Assembly (NCBI RefSeq): GCF_025336545.1
Contig: NZ_JAODBU010000009.1
Location: forward strand, 1-64,000
Length of the DNA stretch: 64,000 bases
Origin: Eubacterium_U album
GTDB lineage: Bacteria > Bacillota > Clostridia > Lachnospirales > Lachnospiraceae
Direction: 5' to 3'
Position 1 is the first letter of the stretch. Each line of letters begins with the position of its first letter. The position numbers and the translations under genes were made by a program. Under the pieces are notes generated by a model, which did no database searches, was not told the DNA's origin, and was given only the letters and a program-made list of their open reading frames with translations. Positions 17,078 to 26,511 of this stretch are shown here, one piece after another.

Positions 17078-19114
17078 TTATTCCTTTATTATATTTTTAC
17101 TGCAGAAATATGATATTAAGAAATATCCACCATATATTACAAGTAAAATTATTGCTGTCATACCAATTGATGGTCCAATCATTTTCGTTCCAATAAAATC
17201 AAGTATTTGTTTTGAAAACATCATTCCAAATATCGAATGAACAATTGCAAGTGCTAATGGGAATATGAAAAACAAAGCTGTCTGTCTGAACAATGCCTTA
17301 TTAATCTGTTTCTCATCTGCACCAAGTTTTCTAATCATTCTACATCTTTCCACATTATCTGCACTTTCTGATAATTCTTTCAAAGCCAGAATTGCTGCAC
17401 CTGATATCAGAAGAATAACTCCAATGTAAAGACCTATAAATGCACCTATTGCTCCAATACCAACTGCACTGTCTATAATATTATTTTTAGTATTAACCAT
17501 TGGTACCATATAATTCCATCTAGTCTCATCATAAATCTTTTCTACTTTCTGTTCAAATTTTTCTACTTCTTTCTTATCATCCATAGAATAGTTAGCTGCA
17601 ATAAATTCTCTTATTTTATGATTTTCATCAACTATGCCATCAGGAACAATTATTATTCCTGTATTTGAAGGATTTCCTGACATTTCTATAAAACCTTCTT
17701 GGCATTCCTTGTATTTTGGTATTAATTCATTACCAAATACATTAATTTTCACTCCTGCCTTTAACGATTTATTTCTTAATTTTATCATTGGACTATAGTC
17801 ACATAAAACAATATACTCATCATCATTTAATTCAATAGTATCTTTTCCGTAAAATCTTGCAAGTCTGTTATAATCGCTAACTTTTACAATGTTCTCCGAT
17901 ACCTCAAGCATTGTCGGAGAATCATCCTTTTCATCATTGTTTCCTAATGTGTCATTCAATGTAACATTTTCTGACTGATAAATATATAAATCTACATATT
18001 CCTTTAAATATGGTTCAATATTATAACCGTTTTCCTCAAAAAACTGAAAAATACTCTTATTAGAACTTTCAACTTCCTTCTTACCATATCCGTCTTCTTT
18101 GCTTAAATTTACAACTTTATTAAAGTTAATATCAGCCGGTACTCCCTGCTTTAAACTATCATTTAATGAATTCCTAATAGATAACCCACTTGAGAGTACA
18201 CAAATTGTAATAAATAACATTAAACTTATTATTGTCATTGAAAATACATTCGTATTTACCCTGCTGCTCATTTGTCTGAAAGTAAATGTATTTAATCCTT
18301 TATAATAAATTCCTTTCATTGATGAAACAACTTTAAGTAATAATCCCGAAACTGACCAGAAAAATAGAAATGTACCAACACATCCCATTACAATATAAAT
18401 TGCTAACTGTTTTCCGTTTGTTATTTTACTGTATCCTGCAGTAACGTTATAATATGCTATTATAAGCATTACAATAGAAATGGCGAAAATAATTCCACAG
18501 ATAATAGGATTTTTTAATTTAATTTTCTCAGTCTTTCTATTACCCTGAAATAAATCAATTAATTTGCATTTATTAATACTAAAAGTATTAAATATAATTA
18601 CAATTACATATATCAATACAAAATTTAAAATGGTCTTTATACAAGCCTGACTTGAAAATACAAATTGATATTTTGACATGTCAGCCTGGAACATACTTGC
18701 TACCAGAAAACTTGTAAACTGAGAAGCTCCTATTCCAATAATTATTCCGACTACTAATGAAATAATTCCGATAATTAATGTTTCAAAGAATAGAATCAAC
18801 GAAACTTTTCTCTTTCCCATTCCTAATACCAGATAAAGGCCAAACTCTTTATTACGCCTCTTCATTAAAAATCTGCTTGCGTAAATTACAAGAAATCCTA
18901 ATACACATGCAATGAACACACTAACCCATGACATAATCTGTGTTAATAATTTGACTATTTCCCTTGTGTCATTTGAAATTTTTAACATTGCCGACTGTGT
19001 TTCTATTGCATTAAATATATAAAATATTGCAACACCTAATATCAAAGTAAAAAAATAGATTGCATAGTCTTTCATACTTTTTTTAATGTTTTGAAATGAT
19101 AATTTATAGAGCAT
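17078..19114 (-). CDS. bceB: BceB-type ABC transporter permease
   Basis: A 678-residue FtsX-family permease with about ten membrane helices and a large extracytoplasmic domain (about 315-525) between helices 7 and 8. This is the layout of BceB/VraG peptide-antibiotic sensors and exporters. The signature RRNKEFGLYLVLGMGKRKV is near residue 85. It starts inside the end of the ATPase gene (11-base overlap) and is the last gene of the bceRS-bceAB operon. It probably confers resistance to bacitracin-like or lantibiotic peptides. Confidence 0.85.
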   Translation of the reverse strand: MLYKLSFQNIKKSMKDYAIYFFTLILGVAIFYIFNAIETQSAMLKISNDTREIVKLLTQIMSWVSVFIACVLGFLVIYASRFLMKRRNKEFGLYLVLGMGKRKVSLILFFETLIIGIISLVVGIIIGIGASQFTSFLVASMFQADMSKYQFVFSSQACIKTILNFVLIYVIVIIFNTFSINKCKLIDLFQGNRKTEKIKLKNPIICGIIFAISIVMLIIAYYNVTAGYSKITNGKQLAIYIVMGCVGTFLFFWSVSGLLLKVVSSMKGIYYKGLNTFTFRQMSSRVNTNVFSMTIISLMLFITICVLSSGLSIRNSLNDSLKQGVPADINFNKVVNLSKEDGYGKKEVESSNKSIFQFFEENGYNIEPYLKEYVDLYIYQSENVTLNDTLGNNDEKDDSPTMLEVSENIVKVSDYNRLARFYGKDTIELNDDEYIVLCDYSPMIKLRNKSLKAGVKINVFGNELIPKYKECQEGFIEMSGNPSNTGIIIVPDGIVDENHKIREFIAANYSMDDKKEVEKFEQKVEKIYDETRWNYMVPMVNTKNNIIDSAVGIGAIGAFIGLYIGVILLISGAAILALKELSESADNVERCRMIRKLGADEKQINKALFRQTALFFIFPLALAIVHSIFGMMFSKQILDFIGTKMIGPSIGMTAIILLVIYGGYFLISYFCSKNIIKE

Positions 19115-19871
19115 CGCTTAAGTCACCTCCTAACAAAGTAACTACATCGATAATCTTATCGAAAAATTCCTTTCTTGTATCATCACCTCTATTTAATTCA
19201 TTGAAGATTTTTCCATCTTTTATAAATATTACTCTTGATGCATAACTTGCTGTAAATGAATCATGAGTTACCATTAAAATTGTAGCTTTATAATATTTAT
19301 TTAAGTGCGAAAATCTTTCAAGTAACATCTTTGCTGACTTTGAGTCTAATGCTCCTGTTGGTTCATCAGCTAATATTAATTCAGGATTTGTAACAAGTGC
19401 TCTTGATGAAGCAACTCTTTGTTTCTGACCTCCTGACATCTGGTATGGGTACTTATTTAAAACTTCTTCTATTCCAAGTTGTGTTGCAACTTTTTTTACT
19501 GCTTCGTCAATCTTTGTTGCGGGTACATTCTGGATTGATAATGACAAAGCAATATTTTCATAAGCTGTTAATGTATCAAGTAAATTAAAGTCCTGAAAAA
19601 TAAATCCTAACTTTTCTCTTCTAAATTTATTTAACTTGTTGCCTTTTAAGTTTGTTATGTCTTCACCGCCTACAAATATATGTCCGCTTGTCACCTTATC
19701 AATTGTAGAAATACAGTTAAGTAAAGTTGTTTTTCCACTTCCTGAAGCTCCCATTATGGCAACAAATTCTCCTTCATCCACGTCAAATGAAATATTGTCT
19801 ATTGCTTTTGTAAGATTTAATTTGTTTCCGTAATATTTTTCTATTTGTTCGATTCTTAATATGCTTTCCAT
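19104..19871 (-). CDS. bceA: BceA-type ABC transporter ATPase
   Basis: The start is the ATG at 19871 behind AAAGGAG, giving 255 residues. An upstream GTG in the same frame lies within the ribosome site. Motifs are GASGSGKTT (Walker A), MSGGQKQRVASSRAL (ABC signature) and LILADEPTGALDS (Walker B). It pairs with the overlapping permease and responds to the kinase-regulator pair upstream. Confidence 0.88.
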   Translation of the reverse strand: MESILRIEQIEKYYGNKLNLTKAIDNISFDVDEGEFVAIMGASGSGKTTLLNCISTIDKVTSGHIFVGGEDITNLKGNKLNKFRREKLGFIFQDFNLLDTLTAYENIALSLSIQNVPATKIDEAVKKVATQLGIEEVLNKYPYQMSGGQKQRVASSRALVTNPELILADEPTGALDSKSAKMLLERFSHLNKYYKATILMVTHDSFTASYASRVIFIKDGKIFNELNRGDDTRKEFFDKIIDVVTLLGGDLSDAL

Positions 19872-19993
19872 ATTTAAATCTCCTTTCACATTTTTTATAC
19901 TGACATAATTTTATATGAAAAACACATATTAGTCGTTTTTTTAATATTACATAACATTACAATTTTGTAATGTTACCATTTTAAATTATTTTC

Positions 19994-21007
19994 CTAAACC
20001 ACCGTGTCAAAATAATCATTCTTTCCAAATGTTACTCTGACTTCAGTGTATTTTCCTTCCTCCGATTCAATATCTATTTTATGTCCAAGCCGCTCGCACA
20101 GTCCTTTCGCAATATAGAGACCCATTCCTGTTGATTTTGCATATTTTCTTCCATTTTCTCCTGTAAATGACTTGTTAAATACACGTGATAAATCTCTTTT
20201 TGGTATTCCAATTCCATTGTCTAGGATATGCAGTACAACTCCCTCTTCACTTTTTTCACTATATATTTTTAATTCTTTTTCGCCATGGTCTTTCATGTAT
20301 TTAAATGAATTACTCATTATCTGATTGATTATAAATTCCATCCATTTGTTATCTGTAACTACTTCGTTTTCGACATCGTTGACAGAAAAATTAATTCCAT
20401 TTTCAAGAATCATATCTTTATTTTTCATTGCCACATTTTTTATCAAAGACTGCAGAGAAACTTTTGTAAATTTATAATCTTCCTTTGCATTTTCTGACCT
20501 GACAAAATAAAGAACCTGTTCCGTATAGTCATCAATTCTCTTAATCTGTTCTACATATTTTTTATTCATTTTATCATTATGACACATAAGTCTAAGACTT
20601 GCTATCGGGAGCTTGACCTCATGAACCCACATTTCCACGTAGTCCTTAAAATCATTAACACTGTTTTCATAAACTTTAACATTTTCAATCATTGATTTAT
20701 TTATATCCTGTAAAACCTGATAATGAATTTGCCCCTCATAAAATGATGGTTCCTTCATTGTTTCACTTACAAAATATTTTTTATCAAGCCCATCTGTATT
20801 ATTTATAAGTTCATCATAGTAATTCTTTTTTCTGAAAAAGTCCCAAAGTATAGAGAATATAAATGCAAATAGCCATAATGCTGCGTACATCACTATGGCT
20901 TCAAATTTTATTCTAAATACAGAAAATATGGAAAATGTAATTACAAAAAACATTATCCATATTATCACTACTATTTTATTGTCTTTTATATATTTGCCAA
21001 ACTTCAT
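19994..21007 (-). CDS. bceS: BceS-type sensor histidine kinase
   Basis: The ATG at 21007 overlaps the regulator stop (ATGA), giving 337 residues. Two closely spaced membrane helices (about residues 12-58) have almost no external loop, the intramembrane-sensing type. The phosphoacceptor motif is HEVKLPIASLRL, and the ATPase domain has DNGIGIP and GMGLYIAKGLCERLGH. These kinases sense drug flux through the partner transporter rather than the drug itself. Confidence 0.88.
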   Translation of the reverse strand: MKFGKYIKDNKIVVIIWIMFFVITFSIFSVFRIKFEAIVMYAALWLFAFIFSILWDFFRKKNYYDELINNTDGLDKKYFVSETMKEPSFYEGQIHYQVLQDINKSMIENVKVYENSVNDFKDYVEMWVHEVKLPIASLRLMCHNDKMNKKYVEQIKRIDDYTEQVLYFVRSENAKEDYKFTKVSLQSLIKNVAMKNKDMILENGINFSVNDVENEVVTDNKWMEFIINQIMSNSFKYMKDHGEKELKIYSEKSEEGVVLHILDNGIGIPKRDLSRVFNKSFTGENGRKYAKSTGMGLYIAKGLCERLGHKIDIESEEGKYTEVRVTFGKNDYFDTVV

Positions 21008-21672
21008 GTTAAACAATACCCCTGTTTTTTTCTTGTTTCTATTGCATCTTTGTATCCTATCTCTGTTAGTTTTCCCCTTAATCTGCTTATGTTTACGGTA
21101 AGTGCATTATCGTTTACAAATTCATTGTTATCCCACAAATCAGTCATTAACTCATCTCTAGATACAATACGGTTTCTATTATTAAGAAGCATCTGGAAAA
21201 TAATCATTTCATTCTTTGTAAGAACCAGCTCCTGCCCATTTCTGCTTATTGTTCCTTTACTAAAATTTACCTGAGCATCTTTGTAATTTGCAATATTTTT
21301 TCCACTATCTGCTCTCTTTAATATGGCTGCAATTCTTAACAACAAAATTGTTGGGTTGTATGGCTTTGTTATGTAATCATCTGCTCCATAACTCATAGAC
21401 AGGACTTCATCTGTTTCACCTGTTCTGCTTGTAACCATAATAATTGGAACATCCGATGTTTTTCTTATTTCACGAAGCAGCATTTCTCCATTTATTCCCG
21501 GAATATTTATATCAAGCAATAATAAGTCTGCATTTTTTTCTAATATATCATTCTTTGCATTATCAAATTGCTCTAAATACTCTGCTTCATAACCTTCATT
21601 TGTCAGAAGCTCTGTTAGCTCCTGGCAAATTGTTTTTTCATCTTCTATAATCAATATTTTTTTCTTTGCCAT
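21004..21672 (-). CDS. bceR: BceR-type OmpR-family response regulator
   Basis: 222 residues: receiver domain (about 1-120) with DLLLLDINIPG holding the phosphoacceptor Asp, and VTSRTG and YITKPY conserved. A winged-helix DNA-binding domain follows (about 130-222, DNALTVNISRLRGKL). It is the first gene of the bce operon and most likely activates its own operon or bceAB. Confidence 0.9.
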   Translation of the reverse strand: MAKKKILIIEDEKTICQELTELLTNEGYEAEYLEQFDNAKNDILEKNADLLLLDINIPGINGEMLLREIRKTSDVPIIMVTSRTGETDEVLSMSYGADDYITKPYNPTILLLRIAAILKRADSGKNIANYKDAQVNFSKGTISRNGQELVLTKNEMIIFQMLLNNRNRIVSRDELMTDLWDNNEFVNDNALTVNISRLRGKLTEIGYKDAIETRKKQGYCLT

Positions 21673-21685
21673 TTTTACCCCTTAT

Positions 21686-21784
21686 TTATTTTAAATAATT
21701 CTTTGCTGATTCAGTAACCGCACCTGCTGTATGAGAACTAGAAGGACCCACCATTATCGGTCCAACAATATCAAATATATCCAT
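21686..21784 (-). pseudogene. Remnant of L-serine dehydratase beta subunit gene
   Basis: Thirty-two codons starting at ATG 21784 read MDIFDIVGPIMVGPSSSHTA and continue about 12 residues before a stop. This is the exact N-terminus of iron-sulfur L-serine dehydratase SdaAB, including the SSSHTAG substrate motif. A full subunit has about 220 residues. It lies just upstream of bceR. Confidence 0.7.
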
Positions 21785-21898
21785 ATTCTACTCCTAACCA
21801 TATACTAACATTTTTGTTTATTATATACCCACATATCTAATAAATACAGTATTTTACCTCTTATTTTATATAGGACATTATAGTTTATACATAAAAAT

Positions 21899-21930
21899 AA
21901 TACTGAGCTAACATTAAGTAGCTCAGTATT
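21899..21930 (-). terminator. Terminator of the P-type ATPase gene
   Basis: AATACTGAGCTA (21899-21910) pairs perfectly with TAGCTCAGTATT (21919-21930). On the minus strand it is followed by ATTATTTTTA. Confidence 0.8.
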
Positions 21931-21943
21931 TGTGCCTTTAGTT

Positions 21944-24376
21944 TTATAACATTTTTTCTTTTTTTCTTTTTTCTATTCTTCTTGTTATTCTTTTTCCAAT
22001 CTTTTCAATTATCATTGTTCCGTATCTCATCATTGGTTCAGTAACAATTGCAAATACGACAAACAGCATAATGCATTTTGTTGACATTCCTCTAATTGCA
22101 AATAAATCACCTAAATATATGCTGCACAATAATAGTCCGATTATGCTTCCTCCCCATACGCACCAGCGAAGTGTGTTCATAGGTTTACTTATATTGTATA
22201 AAATCATAAATCCAACTATCGATAAAAGCATAGTGCATGCTGTAGATATATCCGTCTCGTTTACTTCAAATACCTGTCCAAATACAACCAGTGCTCCAAC
22301 CACCAACACATCTGTAATTCCCGCCGGAAGTGCCTTTATTAAGACATTCGTCAGGAAACTACCCTGTATAATGTTTTTATTCGGTTGCAATGCTAAGAAG
22401 AATGCCGGAATTCCTATTGTAAACATACTGATAAGCGAAACCTGAGATGGCTCTAAAGGATAATTTATCATAAAGCACACTGAAAACAGTGACAACAAAA
22501 ATGAAAATATATTCTTTACTAAAAACAGACTTGCTGAACGCTCTATGTTATTTACAACTCTTCGCCCTTCCAAAACAACTGAAGGCATTGATGCAAAATT
22601 TGAGTCAAGTAATACTAATTGAGATGCCTGAGCCGCTGCATCACTTCCTGACGCCATAGCCACTGAGCAATCCGCATCTTTTAATGCAAGCACATCATTT
22701 ACACCATCCCCTGTCATTGCAACAGTTCTTCCTGCTTTCTTTAGTGCCTGCACGAACTGTCTTTTCTGGTTTGGTGTAACTCGTCCAAATACTGTATATC
22801 TAAGCACTGCTTCCTGAATGTCTTCTTCACTCTCAAGCGTTGTTGCGTCTATATATTTTTCAGCATTTTCAATTCCTGCCTGTTGTGCTACCTGCGACAC
22901 TGTAATAGGATTATCACCGGAAATTACTTTTATTTCAACACCCTGATTCGCAAAATAATTAAATGTTTCAGGTGCCTCTTCTCTTATTGGATTTGACAAA
23001 AATACAAGAGCAATAGGTACAACCTTTTCTGTCAGTTCTTTTCCATTTATTTCGCCATCATATTTTCCAAATACAAGTACTCTATATCCTTCACTACTGT
23101 AATTTTCTATTTCTTCTTTATATTTTTCATAGTCATCTCTAAGGACAAATTCCGGTGCGCCTAAAACATAATTTGCATCATCAAATGCTGCACCTGAATA
23201 TTTAAATTCTGACGAAAATGAACTTATTGATACTGCCTTTTTTCCTGATGGAGAATTAAAATAATTCTTAATTGCTTCCATAGTTATATTATCACTTGAC
23301 ATTCCTGCCGCAAAATCACTAAGCATTTCTTTAATAGATGGCATATTTTCTTTATCATATCCGTCCATTGGAACTGTACCGTTAACTTCCATTGTATTTT
23401 CAGTTATAGTTCCTGTCTTATCTACACACAAAACATTTACCCTTGCTAAAGTTTCAATGCACTTCATATCATGCACAAGAACTTTTTTCGATGCAAGTCG
23501 CATTACACTTACAACTAATGCCACGCTTGCAAGCAAATACAAACCTTCCGGAATCATTCCTATAACTGCAGCTACCATAGAAGTAATGCTCTTGCTAAAT
23601 GATGCTTTCGCAAATATAAACTGCTGTCCAAAAAGCAATACTCCAATCGGTATAATTATAATACCTACAACTCCTACTAATTTGTCTAAAACACGAATCA
23701 TTTCTGACTGTTCTTCGTGGTTCATTGCCTTTGCTTCTAATGTAAGTTTTGATATATAGGAATCTTCGCCTACTCTATCAAGTCTTGCATAACACTCTCC
23801 TGAAACAACAAAGCTTCCTGACATTAATAGATCCCCCGGTTTCTTTGTTATTTCATCAGATTCACCTGTAAGTAATGATTCATTTGCTGAGACCTCACCT
23901 TCAACTACGATGGCATCAGCACATATCTGATTGCCTGCCTTAAAAAGTACAATATCATCAAGAACAAGTTCTTCTGCAGGAATCTCCCATTTTTGTCCGT
24001 CACGAACAACTACTGCCTTTGGTGCATTTAATACCGAAAGCTTGTCCAAAGTATTTTTTGCTCTTATTTCCTGAAAAATACCAATGCATGTATTAGCAAT
24101 GATAACCGGTAAAAATGTAAGATTTCTAAAAGAACCTGCCACAATTAATAATACAGCAAGTACCGCAAATACTAAGTTAAAATACGTAAATACATTACTT
24201 TGTATTATTTCCTGTACAGATTTTGATGGTGGATCAACCGGTTCATTTGTCCATCCATTTCTAGTATATTCTTCAACCTGTTGTCTGTTTAATCCATTAT
24301 TAACGTCAGCCATGTATCTGTTAGTTTGCACACGTTCACGATGTTCTTTATTTTTTCTAAATTCTTTATCCTTCAT
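21944..24376 (-). CDS. Cation-translocating P-type ATPase (CtpE-like)
   Basis: 810 residues with actuator motif LLTGESD (about 168-174), phosphorylation site D319 in CVDKTGTIT, hinge MTGDGVNDVLALKDAD, and about ten membrane helices. The ion-site helix reads GMIPEGLYLLASVA, with PEG as in calcium-type pumps. There is no N-terminal heavy-metal domain. The family resembles actinobacterial CtpE (calcium uptake), but the transported ion cannot be proved here. The very C-terminus is Lys/Arg-rich. It is a single gene. Confidence 0.82.
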   Translation of the reverse strand: MKDKEFRKNKEHRERVQTNRYMADVNNGLNRQQVEEYTRNGWTNEPVDPPSKSVQEIIQSNVFTYFNLVFAVLAVLLIVAGSFRNLTFLPVIIANTCIGIFQEIRAKNTLDKLSVLNAPKAVVVRDGQKWEIPAEELVLDDIVLFKAGNQICADAIVVEGEVSANESLLTGESDEITKKPGDLLMSGSFVVSGECYARLDRVGEDSYISKLTLEAKAMNHEEQSEMIRVLDKLVGVVGIIIIPIGVLLFGQQFIFAKASFSKSITSMVAAVIGMIPEGLYLLASVALVVSVMRLASKKVLVHDMKCIETLARVNVLCVDKTGTITENTMEVNGTVPMDGYDKENMPSIKEMLSDFAAGMSSDNITMEAIKNYFNSPSGKKAVSISSFSSEFKYSGAAFDDANYVLGAPEFVLRDDYEKYKEEIENYSSEGYRVLVFGKYDGEINGKELTEKVVPIALVFLSNPIREEAPETFNYFANQGVEIKVISGDNPITVSQVAQQAGIENAEKYIDATTLESEEDIQEAVLRYTVFGRVTPNQKRQFVQALKKAGRTVAMTGDGVNDVLALKDADCSVAMASGSDAAAQASQLVLLDSNFASMPSVVLEGRRVVNNIERSASLFLVKNIFSFLLSLFSVCFMINYPLEPSQVSLISMFTIGIPAFFLALQPNKNIIQGSFLTNVLIKALPAGITDVLVVGALVVFGQVFEVNETDISTACTMLLSIVGFMILYNISKPMNTLRWCVWGGSIIGLLLCSIYLGDLFAIRGMSTKCIMLFVVFAIVTEPMMRYGTMIIEKIGKRITRRIEKRKKEKML

Positions 24377-24411
24377 ATACGCTCCTAGATTATAATGCCA
24401 TGTTCTAAAAA

Positions 24412-24506
24412 TCTAAGCCCACATATATCTATTCATAAGTGGGCGAATGACTTTTGACGGATTGTAAGAGTTCGTAACACAGAACAATCCGTAAGCATCA
24501 AAGTCG
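24412..24506 (-). repeat. Dispersed repeat, modules B and A side by side
   Basis: Module B is a hairpin GCCCAC (24417-24422)/GTGGGC (24440-24445). Module A is a hairpin CGGATTGT (24459-24466)/ACAATCCG (24485-24492), extended by outer arms GACTTTTGA (24450-24458) and ATCAAAGTC (24498-24506). Module A recurs at 32320-32368 and half of it at 30.4 kb; module B recurs at 425-478 and 8825-8862. The element lies upstream of the ATPase gene. The rest of 24377-24668 is AT-rich with no gene. Confidence 0.65.
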
Positions 24507-24668
24507 TGTTTTTAACCTCGATATCATTTTATAACAATATTTTACCAATTTTTTTAGTTAATATCGTAAAGAATTTATTAAAATTATGTTACTTTTTTAA
24601 ATAATATGGTTGTGAGACTTAATATAGAATTATCAATGTAATAAAATTAACATAAACTACTACTTTTT

Positions 24669-24989
24669 TTACAGTGGCAATAGATACTTTCTTAATAAAA
24701 ACTGCGATAAATTTTCTGCCTTATTCAAATATTCATCAACAAGATTTGGATTAACTTTATGAGCTTTCGCAAGACTTAACATACCTATAATTCCATTCAT
24801 AGGAGTTCTTATTTCATAAGACATATTTGATAAGAAGTCTGTCTTTGCCTGACTTTCTTTTTCTGCACTTTTAAGTTTCTCATTAATCTTCTGCAATTCT
24901 TCATGATAAGATGTAATATCTTTAAATTTTAAATAAGAAATTTTTATATCTAATTCTTTGATTTTTTTGCTGAAGATTTTTATACACTT
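24669..24989 (-). pseudogene. Fragment of a hybrid-type sensor histidine kinase
   Basis: About 105 codons survive in one frame: the end of a PAS-like domain (KDITSYHEELQKINEKL), then a dimerisation domain with FLSNMSYEIRTPMNGIIGML. The normal phosphoacceptor His (SHEIRTPMN) is Tyr. The ATPase domain and any receiver domain are absent, and no start codon is seen upstream. It is clearly non-functional as a kinase. Confidence 0.7.
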
Positions 24990-25047
24990 TCAATTTCTGA
25001 AGATTATTTATTTATCTTGATTTGACTTATAATTATACTGAACCTAT

Positions 25048-25119
25048 GGGACGAATACGGTGCCCCGACCGCCTTTGCAGAAAGTATGAAGATAAAAATA
25101 TTCCATACTCTTTTGTCCC
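25048..25119. other. GC-rich branched hairpin, candidate structured RNA or repeat
   Basis: GGGAC (25048-25052) closes with GTCCC (25115-25119). Inside are CGGT/ACCG (25058-25061 and 25068-25071) and AGTATGAA (25083-25090) with TTCCATACT (25101-25109). It is far richer in G and C than its surroundings and codes for nothing. It lies between the methyltransferase gene and the kinase fragment. Confidence 0.4.
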
Positions 25120-25196
25120 TTATATTCAATACTTTTTTTAATCTCCATTTTCCATACTTTTATAAATGCCCATATACCTATACTACTTTAAATACC

Positions 25197-25871
25197 CTAT
25201 ATTCCATACTTCTTTAAATCAACTTTTCCATTTACTACTTCAACCCCATCGGCTTCAAGTAATTTTGCCTGAGCTCCTTTTCCACCAAAAGCAAACTCTC
25301 CTGCCAATTCTCCTTTAGAATTAACTACACGAAAACATGGAATATTATCCGGGTCCGGATTTTTATGAAGTGCATTTCCAACTGCTCTTGCCATTTTAGG
25401 TTCGCCTGCCATTTCTGCAATTCTTCCGTAAGTTGCCACATGACCTTTTGGGATTTTCTTAACCGCCTCATAAATTCTTTTTGTCGGGCTGTCTGTGATA
25501 ATATCATAACTTTCAGATATCATTCTCTTTATTTCTTTTTCGGGAACAGTTCCATCAAGAATTATTGTACTCCAATGTTCTTTATTTTGATGATATCCGG
25601 GAATTACAGATTTATAGGTTTCTCTCCAAAAATCTCTCCATTCAGGGTTAACTTTTATATTTAAGTTGATAAATCCATCTCTTTCATATATCCATAAAAA
25701 TGCCTTCTTGCTTTTCTTTACTCTTACAAGCTGCCAATTAGTATCTCTAAATGGTGTTTCTACATATGTATCTTTAAATGTCAAACCAAATTCTACTGCT
25801 TCCTGTCTTGTTCTCAATATCTTTTTCCTCTTTATGATTAATCTTAAACTCTTTTTTTCTTGTAGCTTCAT
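25197..25871 (-). CDS. YjbR/MmcQ-like domain fused to an alkyltransferase-like (MGMT) domain
   Basis: The N-terminal part (about 20-120) matches the MmcQ/YjbR DNA-binding-like fold (DTNWQLVRVKKSKKAFLWIY, NPEWRDFWRETY). The C-terminal part (about 128-215) is the MGMT domain. Its active site reads IPCFRVV, keeping Cys179 but replacing the usual His of PCHR with Phe. It may repair O6-alkylguanine or only bind lesions. The annotated ATG has no ribosome site; a TTG at 25817 preceded by AGAGG would start at the YjbR domain and is a good alternative. Short AAAGTATGGAA-like repeats follow the stop. Confidence 0.75.
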   Translation of the reverse strand: MKLQEKKSLRLIIKRKKILRTRQEAVEFGLTFKDTYVETPFRDTNWQLVRVKKSKKAFLWIYERDGFINLNIKVNPEWRDFWRETYKSVIPGYHQNKEHWSTIILDGTVPEKEIKRMISESYDIITDSPTKRIYEAVKKIPKGHVATYGRIAEMAGEPKMARAVGNALHKNPDPDNIPCFRVVNSKGELAGEFAFGGKGAQAKLLEADGVEVVNGKVDLKKYGI

Positions 25872-25924
25872 TTTTATTTGCTATTTAACACTATAAAATT
25901 TTATATTATTCCACACTTTCAAAA

Positions 25925-26506
25925 TTATTTCGTAAGAAAATGTTCTCTGTTAGGATACTTTTCTCTGTACGCTACCAATGCGGCTTTTTGCAAAATAGAA
26001 AATTCTTTATCTAAATTAAATGCATGTGGAGTGGAAAATGCAATCGCACTTATTTGTTCAGCGATTTTTTTTGCTATTCCTTCATCTGATAACTGTCCCA
26101 TTCCAAAAACTGCTGACGTAAATCCTCTTCCATTTTTACTTACTTCTATAAATTTAAAAAATACATTTTTAAGTTCCAAAAACAAAATTTCACGCTTTTC
26201 ATCCTGTATTTCATCTGAATTCAATAAACATAAGCCATTAATTATTTCATACAACTGCTTTCTTTTGCTTCCACTAATATCTACAGAATTACCCTCAGAT
26301 AAATATTTCATTTCCATGAGGTATCCAACAAATTTATCTTTTTTAGGTTTCCTTTTTCCATATCTTGCAATCCATAATTTTTCTCTAAATGAATCAAGTT
26401 CACTATTATCTTTATTATCATTTAATATTCTAAGTCTGTTGTCTGCATTTGTTTCATTATAAAATTCTTCTATCCATGTATTCTGCATATTTCCGTTTTT
26501 CTCCAT
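25925..26506 (-). CDS. Conserved-looking protein of unknown function
   Basis: I do not recognise this 193-residue soluble protein. It has no signal or membrane helix. It is Lys/Glu-rich at the start and has an ordered-looking C-terminal half (FTSAVFGMGQLSDEGIAKKI, then AFNLDKEFSILQKAALVAYR). It starts 5 bases after the sugar-binding lipoprotein gene ends, so it is probably co-transcribed with the sugar-sensing operon as its last gene. Confidence 0.6.
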   Translation of the reverse strand: MEKNGNMQNTWIEEFYNETNADNRLRILNDNKDNSELDSFREKLWIARYGKRKPKKDKFVGYLMEMKYLSEGNSVDISGSKRKQLYEIINGLCLLNSDEIQDEKREILFLELKNVFFKFIEVSKNGRGFTSAVFGMGQLSDEGIAKKIAEQISAIAFSTPHAFNLDKEFSILQKAALVAYREKYPNREHFLTK

Positions 26507-26511
26507 ATTTA

